Part shown: positions 1 through 8,400 of the stretch, in pieces | Numbering within the stretch: position 1 is the first letter of the stretch | Layout: the number at the start of each line of letters is the position of its first letter | Assembly: GCF_018372875.1 (NCBI RefSeq) | Contig: NZ_JAHAIF010000052.1 | Coordinates: forward strand, 1 to 20,413 | From: Clostridium sp. | GTDB taxonomy: Bacteria; Bacillota; Clostridia; Clostridiales; Clostridiaceae | Direction: 5' to 3' | Length of the DNA stretch: 20,413 nt | Notes under the pieces: model-generated | What the model was told of the DNA's origin: nothing | What the model saw: the letters and a program-made list of their open reading frames with translations, nothing else | The model's database searches: none | Translations under genes and position numbers: made by a program

Positions 1-21
1 TTTTCATATTAATATTATACG

Positions 22-65
22 GAAAGAAGAGAATTCAAATTCATGAATTCTCTTCTTTCTTTTTA
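22..65 (+). terminator. Intrinsic terminator of a gene left of the window
   Basis: Perfect 15-bp inverted repeat (arms 22-36 and 45-59, each containing GAATTC) with an 8-nt loop, followed on the plus strand by a T-rich tract (56-64). On the minus strand the hairpin is not followed by a good T run. It therefore most likely ends a plus-strand gene lying to the left, but it may also help stop minus-strand transcripts from the ATPase gene at 140-694. Confidence 0.8.
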
Positions 66-71
66 TCGGAT

Positions 72-94
72 TGTATCAAATTTATTTTGATACA
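72..94. terminator. Small hairpin between convergent genes
   Basis: Nine-bp perfect inverted repeat (arms 72-80 and 86-94, TGTATCAAA and its complement) with a 5-nt loop, 46 bases past the stop of the minus-strand ATPase gene. Neither side has a clean T run, so termination is only a guess. It could be a weak terminator or an mRNA 3'-end stabiliser. Confidence 0.35.
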
Positions 95-139
95 GCCCCA
101 TCAACATCTTTATTATATCTATTATCTTTATTCACTTGA

Positions 140-694
140 TTATACTAAATTAATTTTCTTTAATATTGCTTCTGCTCTTTCTTTTGTGTTGCCAGTTATA
201 ACATCATACTTAACATTTTCTGATTGTAAAAAGTTAAGTATTGCATTATCTACAGCAGATGCCATTTCTTCATTCTGCCATCTTACTCCATCCTTTGTGT
301 AACCAAATTCTCTTGGGACAAAGAATACATAGTCATACTTAGGTAAATCTCTTAATGCAAGAACATATAAATCCTTTAAGATTTCAATTTCTTTCTTGCT
401 TCTTTCTTTATCACCAAGCATAAATCTACCATATATATATGGTACAAAAGTGGCATAGTCTGTAATTGCATAATCAAATTGTTCTAGCTCTTGTTCTAAC
501 TGTAGCTGACCTAAGTATATTCCATATTGTTCAGCTATATTTTCAATCATACCTTTATCTCTTAAATAATCCGTGCTATATTCTGAAGCTGCACCTACAT
601 TAATATCTCTAATTTTTAAATCTACATATAATTGTTGCATCAAAGTAGTCTTTCCACATCTAGGTCCACCTAGTATTGCTATTTTTACAGGCAT
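140..694 (-). CDS. Small P-loop ATPase/kinase-like protein (AAA_28/NadR-like)
   Basis: A 184-residue cytoplasmic nucleotide-binding protein. Residues 9-17 form a clear Walker A loop (GGPRCGKTT) directly after a first beta strand. A hydrophobic strand ending in an acidic residue near 75-80 (YAITDYATF) is a candidate Walker B. Length and layout resemble the AAA_28/NadR-type family, which includes nucleoside and nicotinamide-riboside kinases as well as uncharacterised ATPases. No fused DNA-binding or adenylyltransferase domain is present, so this is not full NadR. The ATG at 694 has a well-spaced GGAGG seven bases upstream. The gene stands alone: the HAD gene upstream ends 91 bases away, with a weak AT-only hairpin between. 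The substrate cannot be read from the sequence. Confidence 0.75.
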   Translation of the reverse strand: MPVKIAILGGPRCGKTTLMQQLYVDLKIRDINVGAASEYSTDYLRDKGMIENIAEQYGIYLGQLQLEQELEQFDYAITDYATFVPYIYGRFMLGDKERSKKEIEILKDLYVLALRDLPKYDYVFFVPREFGYTKDGVRWQNEEMASAVDNAILNFLQSENVKYDVITGNTKERAEAILKKINLV

Positions 695-759
695 ATCAAA
701 CCCTCCATTACATTTTTGAAAAACATATTATATTTTATCAAAATTTGTATAGAAAAACA

Positions 760-784
760 ACAAATAAAAATTGGTTTTATTTAT
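760..784 (-). terminator. Weak AT-only hairpin after the HAD gene
   Basis: Eight-bp inverted repeat of only A and T (arms 762-769 and 775-782), loop ATTGG, immediately after the HAD gene stop. On the minus strand it is followed by a short T run (752-756 read in reverse). The stem has low stability, so read-through into the ATPase gene is plausible. Confidence 0.35.
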
Positions 785-785
785 G

Positions 786-1550
786 CTACTTTAAGCAATA
801 ATTTTTTATAGCTTCTGCAACACTATTAACAATATACTTAACTTCCTTTTTTACTCCATCTTCTGATGTTTCAAAAGTAAAACTATTTCCTGCTTCTTTA
901 AACATTGGTATATCATTATAAGAATCCCCTATAGCATATGTATTTTTAGTATCTATGTTTTCTCTTTCCTTTACATAGCTTACTCCTTCTCCTTTAGAGC
1001 ATCCTTTAGGAACAACATCAATAAAGCAAGTATTTCTATATGCAACTACTTCATCTGAATATTTTTCATTTATAAATCTACATATTTTCTCAACTTCCTC
1101 TATATCTGACTTTGGATAATAAAGAGAAATTAAAGATAGGTTTTTGTCTTTAATATTTTCTAAATCTTCATATTCTAACCCGTCCCAATCTATGTCTTCT
1201 TTATATCTTCCATGAACTACATAAGAGGTATATCCTGTTTCCACAGATATTACAGAATCATCACTTTTTATATCATTTATAATGCTATTTACTGTATTAT
1301 AAGATATTTCTTTATGATGAACCACCTTACCATCCTTGTCTATTATTAATCCACCATTTAAAAGAATTAAATAATCTACTTTTATTCCATACTTGTCTTT
1401 TAAAAAAGCACAACTATTATAAGCTCTACCTGTTGCAACTGCTAGAAGCTCTCCTGAAACATTTAGTTTCTTAATTCCTTCAAGGTTTTCATCTGTCATA
1501 TTATTATATTCAACTAAAGTTCCATCTAAATCAGTTACAAATAGCTTCAT
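786..1550 (-). CDS. Cof-type HAD-superfamily phosphatase
   Basis: A 254-residue HAD hydrolase of the Cof/YidA subfamily with a C2-type cap. Such proteins dephosphorylate sugar phosphates, flavin or other small phosphoesters in the cytoplasm, and the substrate cannot be told from sequence. Motif I is DLDGT (nucleophile D7, acid/base D9); motif II is around T40-G41-R42; motif IV is GDSYNDIPMF with Mg-binding D209 and D213. The cap lies roughly between residues 80 and 185. Length is normal for the family. The ATG at 1550 is preceded by AGGGGG eight bases upstream. It starts 20 bases after the stop of the SGNH-like gene, so the two are probably co-transcribed. No catalytic residue appears to be missing. 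Confidence 0.9.
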   Translation of the reverse strand: MKLFVTDLDGTLVEYNNMTDENLEGIKKLNVSGELLAVATGRAYNSCAFLKDKYGIKVDYLILLNGGLIIDKDGKVVHHKEISYNTVNSIINDIKSDDSVISVETGYTSYVVHGRYKEDIDWDGLEYEDLENIKDKNLSLISLYYPKSDIEEVEKICRFINEKYSDEVVAYRNTCFIDVVPKGCSKGEGVSYVKERENIDTKNTYAIGDSYNDIPMFKEAGNSFTFETSEDGVKKEVKYIVNSVAEAIKNYCLK

Positions 1551-1570
1551 CCTTTGTTCCCCCTAGTTAA

Positions 1571-2392
1571 TTAATTCATTGAGTTTTCTATATGCTTAGT
1601 TACAGCCTTAATATATAGTCCATAACCTTTATCATTTGGTAACCCAGCATTACCTACAAGTTGATTTATTGCTACACCAGAATTTGCAAACTCATTGCTT
1701 ACATCAATTGCATTAAGAGTGTTATTTTTAGAAATATTTTGTATAGCAACTCTATATGCGTTATCTGCAACTAATGTACTTGGTAATATAGGTAAAATTG
1801 TACCCTCAGGATTTTTCTCTTTTACCTTATTAATTATCCCCTGATAATTAGCATTAAAAGTATTAATATTAGTTAGCTTATTATTATCGTTTTGTCCAAA
1901 GCAAATAATGATTAAATCGTAATTGCTTATATCATTATTTGCAGCAACTTCATACCCTACTGCTGATGTTGCACCAGCTCTTGCAAGAGAAACTAATTCT
2001 ACCTTGCTACCATAGGTATTAGTCATCCAATTTGCGATTTCCTTATCCCAAATACCAGCTGTAGTATTTCTTCCTTGGCTAAGTGCCAATCCATCACCTA
2101 ATACAAGCATTCTTACATCAGCCTTATTTTTTAATTTGCTATAAAGCCCCTTATACTCTTCTTTTGGTGCTTCTTGCTCTTCTTTTTTCTCTTCATCAGA
2201 AGGCTTTTCTTCTTCCTTCTTATCTTCTTCTTTACTAGTACTGTTATCTTTTGACGCAACCCATTCTGAAGTTACACTCTCACTATCTTTTTGCATTTTC
2301 TTTTCTTTAAAAATACCAAGAGTTAAAACTCCTATTAGGACAATAAATAATACAATAATAATTCCTAATCCTTTTCTACTATTATTCACCAA
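1571..2392 (-). CDS. Membrane-anchored SGNH-fold protein with degenerate active site
   Basis: A 273-residue protein with one N-terminal membrane segment (residues 9-27), a Lys/Glu-rich linker (about 45-82) and an extracellular SGNH/GDSL-like domain (about 90-273). Block I reads VLGDG (G99-D100-G101), with Gly where the family has the catalytic Ser. Block II Gly (SLARAG, 135-140) and block III Asn (GQND, N168) are kept. Block V reads NAGLPNDKGY, so the usual Asp-x-x-His pair is Asn248 and Leu251. Esterase or acyltransferase activity by the normal triad therefore looks impossible; a binding or scaffold role is inference. The start is TTG at 2392 or GTG at 2389, both placed after AGGTGG. It lies just downstream of the glucan synthase, with a terminator and promoter between, and is probably in an operon with the HAD gene. 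Confidence 0.85.
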   Translation of the reverse strand: MVNNSRKGLGIIIVLFIVLIGVLTLGIFKEKKMQKDSESVTSEWVASKDNSTSKEEDKKEEEKPSDEEKKEEQEAPKEEYKGLYSKLKNKADVRMLVLGDGLALSQGRNTTAGIWDKEIANWMTNTYGSKVELVSLARAGATSAVGYEVAANNDISNYDLIIICFGQNDNNKLTNINTFNANYQGIINKVKEKNPEGTILPILPSTLVADNAYRVAIQNISKNNTLNAIDVSNEFANSGVAINQLVGNAGLPNDKGYGLYIKAVTKHIENSMN

Positions 2393-2414
2393 AATTCACC
2401 ACCTAACCAATTAT

Positions 2415-2443
2415 ATTTTACACATTTTTCTATACTCTGTAAA
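2415..2443 (-). promoter_or_regulatory. Sigma-A-type promoter for the SGNH-HAD unit
   Basis: On the minus strand, a -35 TTTACA (2438-2443) and a -10 TAAAAT (2415-2420) are separated by 17 bases, 23 bases before the coding start. Both hexamers match consensus at five of six positions. The promoter lies directly after the glucan synthase terminator, which supports an independent transcript. Confidence 0.55.
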
Positions 2444-2447
2444 CAAT

Positions 2448-2483
2448 GAAAGAAAAGAGAAGCCATCAAAGCAGCTTCTCCTT
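2448..2483 (-). terminator. Intrinsic terminator of the glucan synthase gene
   Basis: Read on the minus strand, a GAGAAGC/GCTTCTC stem (arms 2474-2480 and 2457-2463), extended by G-U and A-U pairs, is followed by TTTTCTTTC. It starts about 16 bases after the glucan synthase stop codon. Confidence 0.8.
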
Positions 2484-2498
2484 ACTCTATTACTCTTA

Positions 2499-5400
2499 TT
2501 ACTTAAACTCAACTTCTATTTTTAAAGTGCCTGCTTCTTTAGGGATTATATCCATTTCCTTACCATCTATTCTTATCTTGTTTTCTTTACCTCTTATAAC
2601 CTTAATATCATAATGTTCTTTTTCATTATTAATCTTAATATTATATTCAGTCCAATCTGCTGGCACGCAAGGTTCTACCTTATATCCTTTTCCTTCTACA
2701 TGTTTTAGTCCTAAAATATCTTCAATACCTACTTTATACATCCAGCCTGAAGCTCCAGTATACCAACTCCAGCCTCCTCTTCCACCGTGAGGTTCTTTAA
2801 TGTATACATCAGCTGCCATAACATATGGTTCAACCTTATATGTTCTACATTCAAGTTCAGTTTTTGAATGGTTAATAGGATTAATCATGTTGTAATACTT
2901 CCAAGCCTTATCTCCTAAGCCTAGTTTAGTTAAGGCTAAGATTACCCATACTGCTGCATGAGTATATTGCCCTCCATTTTCTCTAACACCAGCAACATAA
3001 CCTTTAATGTATCCAGGTTCTAATGATGATTTTTCAAATGGTGGTGCTAATAGTAGAATCATTCCCTTATCTTCTCTAACTAGGTTCTTATCTACAGCTT
3101 CCATTGCTTCAACAGCTCTTTCATATTTACCTGCACCTGAAATTAATGACCAACTTTCTGCTAAAGAATCTATTTGACATTCTTCATTTTCTCTTGATCC
3201 AAGCGGTATACCATCATCAAAGTATGCTCTTCTGTACCATCCACCATCCCAAGCATTCTTTTCAATATTTTCTCTAATAAACTCCTTCATTTCAAAATAT
3301 CTATTTAGACTTTCCTCATCTTTCATATATTTACATATATCTTGGAAGTCATTTAATATATCATAAAGGAACCATCCAAGCCATACACTTTCACCTTTGC
3401 CCTTATTACCAACAGTGCTCATTCCATCATTCCAATCACCACTGCCCATTAAAGGTATATTGTGTTCACCAAATTTCAAGCCCTTTTCTATAGCTCTAAT
3501 ACAGTGTTCATAAATAGTACCTTCAGTAGGAGAGTTATTTACAATTGTATATCTTTCATCTTCTCCCTCTCTTAATGGTTCATCTTCAAGATAAGGGGCT
3601 TTTTCATTTAATATGCTATAATCCCCTGTTCTTTTTATATATTGAGCTGTAGCATATGGCATCCACAATAAGTCATCAGAAAATCTTGTTCTTATTCCAC
3701 TATTTACAACAGGATGCCACCAATGTTGTACATCTCCTTCTAGATATTGCCTTGATGCATTCCTTATTATTTGAGCCTTAGCTATATTAGGGTTAACAAT
3801 TCCTAAATTCATAGAGTCTTGAAGTTGATCTCTAAAACCATAGGCTCCTCCTGATTGGTAGAAGGCTGTTCTACTTAAATATCTACAACTATAAGTTTGA
3901 TATAATAACCAACCATTAATCAAGTAATCCATAGACTTATCTTTTGTCTCTACTTGTATATTTCCTAGGAAATTTGACCAATATTGTTTTACTTCCTCTA
4001 AGGCTTTGTGACATTCTTCAATATTTTTATACTTATCTATTAATTTTGATATATTCTCCTTACTTTCATCTTGACCAAATAGTATAATTATCTCTTTTTT
4101 CTCCCTTGGAGCTAATTTAATCTTAGTTTCAGTTGCTAAACAAGGATCATATATACTTCCTGTTTTATTAGATAAGTTTTTATAATTTAAAGCATTAGGA
4201 GAAGAAATATCCTCACCTACTCCAAGGAATTCTTTTCTATCACCTGTAAAAGATAAGGTTTCTCCACCTAAAATAGTTAAGTAAGCTCTCATATTTCCAA
4301 AGTATTGGCTATATGGATTTTGCCCACAAATATAATTTTCTTCTAACTCTGTAGAAATATATTTTGCACTTCCATAATTAAATACCCCTAATACTAATTG
4401 AGCATAGTAGTATATTGATACTTCTCTTTCCTTATCTAATAGATTTTCTAAAGTAACCTTTTGTATTTTTAACTTTTCTCCCTTAGGACAGAAAATCTGC
4501 ATTTCTCCTTTTATGTTGTATGCTGTATGAGTAAATGTAGAATATCCAAAAGAGTGCTTAATAATATATTCTCCTCCATCTCTAACTGGTTTAGGGGTTA
4601 TAGAGAAATACACTCCACTATTATTGTCTCTAATATAAAGCGCTTCTCCTGGTGGATCTATTACCCAGTCATTACTCCAAGGAGTTATTTTATTCTCTCT
4701 ACTATTTCCACACCATGTATATCCTGAACCCACTTCTGATATATGGAAGCCAAAGTCTTCGTTTGAAACTACATTTATCCATGGAGCAGGAGTATTATTA
4801 TAGTCATTTAGCCTTATAACATAACTCTTATCTTCTGGATCAAATCCTCCATATCCATTCCAAAAATCTAATTTTTCACTTAAATCTTCATTTCTAGAAA
4901 CACTATTTTCAGGTAGTTCTTCTACATTCCTAAGAATTTTTTCACCATAATCTACTTTTTCTTCTTTCTTTATTTGTACATTTATCTTACTCTTTTCAAC
5001 TAATTCCTTATGTCTTAAGAATTCAACCTCTTCACTTGTATCCACTTCTTTAATTTGAGTTATTATAGATCCCTTTTCACTATCTACATATAATGCTGAT
5101 ATTCCTATAATGAAGTCTTTTATATCTTCACCCATAGTGGACTTATTATGAAGGAATATTCCACCTGGTTTATTCAGAATATCTCCTTCTTTAGATAAGT
5201 TTATTGCACTTATAATACTCTTTTGCATTGGTTGCTCGTAAGATGCCTCTTCATCATTGTAAATTAGAAGGTCTACTTTTAAACCTTTCATCTTCCAATA
5301 ATAATGCATCTTTATCATCCCTCTAACTAAATCCATATCTTCTTCACCTTTAACTACTGCCATAGCTATAGGTAAATCACCAGATATTCCATAAGCCCAT

Positions 5401-8400
5401 AAATCTTGCTGATGTTTACTAATATTTTTTATGTAATCTTCCCTATCTCTTCTACCACTGTGAAGGAATAATATATATGAAGCTAAGCTTTGATAAATGT
5501 TTGCTTGTGAAGACTTTATTCCTAAAGCTTTTAACTCAAGTTGAATAGCTTTATTATATGAATTAAACACCTTATCTAATTTGCTAACTTCTCCATATTC
5601 TTCTGCAAGAGCTAAAGCTTCTTCTTTATCATTTGTTGTTCCCGTTATATAATAAACTTCCTTAACATCCCCTGGTTCAAGCCTTAATCTAACTCTCATA
5701 CTCATAATAGGATCAAGGACTATTCCTACTGTATTTAATAAGGATGAATCATTATCCATTGCACTAGGATTCCTTAAATCTCTATTTCTACCTATAAAAT
5801 TAACCCTTGATGTTTCATAGGTAATTGCACCTTCCATCTCTGATGATGTAATAGCCTTGTGGAATATATAAGGTACAGTACCATTCTTAACTCTAGCCCT
5901 TCTATTTCCTAAAAGACATTTTCCTTCATCATTAAACTCTGTTCCTATAAATAAATTTGAGAAACTTGGATGAACAGCATCTCCCTCAAAGGATTGAAGG
6001 GTTACCTCCATATAGCTTGTAACTTCAATGCTTCTTCCTTTATCTCCTGTATTTTTTAAAGTGATTTTTCTTACTTCAACATCATCCTCAGGAGATACAA
6101 CCACCTCCATAGTTGTTTTAATAGATCCATCTCTTCTACTATATTTTGCTTTATCTAAAGTAAATTCTACATTGTAATCCTCTCCACCATATTTACATGG
6201 CTCATATGTTGCACTCCAATAATCATTAGAATTTAAATTTTTAATATAGAAGAACATACCACTACTATCTGAAGTATTATCTCCCTTCCATCTATAAACT
6301 GTCATTCCATCCTTCTTACCATATCCACTACCTGATAGGGTTACCATAGTAGAATAACTTCCATTTGATAAAAGTAATACTTCTGGATTTTCTCTCTTTA
6401 TTCCCTCATATATTCTAGGTACAAAGTTTTCTCTTTCTAGTATTTCCTTCTTTATAGTTAAATCTTGTTCATGTTCAAAGGTAATCTTCTCTGGAATCTT
6501 TTCCTTCAGTAATAACTCTGTTGCCTTAACCTCTGGAATTCTATGAAACCTCTCTTGAAATATATTATTATTTAAAATATTATCTAGCCCCATCAAAGAC
6601 ATACCTAAATGATGCACCATATAACATCTAACATCTTTGCTTTCATTATTGTCTTCTCCACTATCCATTTTACTCACCCTATTAGGAGTATAATCTATAG
6701 CTTCAATAAAACCATATCTACCATAAGCACCCTTTTTCTCTAATTCTCTAAGGTTACTTATTCCTCTCTCTTTAGAGTAAGGTAGACTCATTAAGGTTGA
6801 ATATGGCGAAATAACCAACTCATCTTCTAGCCCTCTTTTAAGTCCTACTCCAGGTACACCAAAAGCCTTATATTGATAATTATCTGCTACATCAAATTGA
6901 TAATATGCTGACTCTGAAATTCCCCAAGGTATTTCTTTTGTCTTTGTGAAATTTTTCTGTGCCCTTATTACTGAATCATATGTCATTTGTAGCAATGTAT
7001 TAGGATAGCTCTTCATTATTAATGCTGGCATGAAATACTCAAACATAGTTCCACTCCATGAAACTAAGCTCTTTCCACCAAAAGCATTAGTCATAGCCCT
7101 ACTTAAATTAAACCAATGTGAACTAGGAACCTCTCCCCTTGCTATTGTAATAAATGAAGTGGCCCTTGATTCTGATGCCAACAAGTCATAGTAGGAATTT
7201 CCTAATGAATTTTCCTCTAAGTTATATCCAATAGCAAACAATCCTCTTTCATTATTGTATAGAAACTTAAAGTTCATATCATTCATCATATTATTAATAT
7301 CTAACATGATGTTATCCATTCTTTCTTTAAGCACCTTTAAACTGTTTACCTTATCCTCTATAGCCTCCTTAAACTCATCTCCAGAGGATCTCAAAATCTC
7401 ATCTAAATGATTTAGAAAACTTTTTATAGATGGTGCTTTCTTTATTGACTTATTATCTAATAATTTTTCTACTCCATCTAAAAAGTATTGATAATATGAT
7501 ATTTTCAACTTTATTTCTTTTTTTGTTTTTCCTATCCAATATATTTTTTCATTATCTTCTTCATTCTCTATATCAATTTCTTCTAATTCCAATAGAAGTT
7601 TCTCCAAGGTTGGAATATAATCTTTTACTTCCATCTTATTTAAAGCTTCTTTATTAATTAAACCTTCTATCCCAATTATTTTAAGAGAATCCCTTAATGC
7701 TAATATTTCTTGAATTCTTATTAAAGGGTTATTTTTATATTCCTCTAAAGTTGTATTTATAATCCACAAATACCCTAATAAGTTCCCACTATCTACTGTG
7801 GAAACATATCTAGGCCATAGTGGTTCACAACTTTTTGTATCATACCAGTTAAGAAAATGTCCTTCACATTTTTCTAGTTTTTTCATGCCCTCTAAAGTTA
7901 GTTCTATTCTATCAATAACTTCTCCTAAAGTTATATAACCTAGGTCATAGGCTACAATATTACTAATTAGCCCCATACCAATATTAGTAGGAGAAGTTCT
8001 ATGGGCCACACCTTTATATGGTTGTTCTTGATAGTTATCTGGTGCAAGAAAATTATTTTCTTCATTAACAAAATCCTGATAATATGCCCATATTCTTCTT
8101 GTATTATCTCTTAAATATTCTTTATCCTCATATTTAATCTTAAACACTTTTTCTTTCACAGGAAGACTTATGTAGTAAGCTATGTATGGACTCACTATCC
8201 ATAAAAGAGCTAGAGGTAAATTTATTATACTTATTAAAAATCTTTCATCTATGGCTAAAACAGCTACTAATATTCCACAAAAAATAGAGAACCACATTCT
8301 CTTTGAGTAAGAACTTAATGAATTATTAGTTGTTCTTTCTGCCTCTTCTGCTGTTTGCCATTGTAATCTATGTTTTTTAGATATTGTCATTCTATAAATA

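Noticed and set aside
2080..2110. Ser105 (GLALSQG) as a replacement nucleophile in the SGNH-like protein
   Set aside because: It is four residues beyond the position of the family's catalytic Ser, and the Asp and His partners are missing as well, so a working triad is unlikely.
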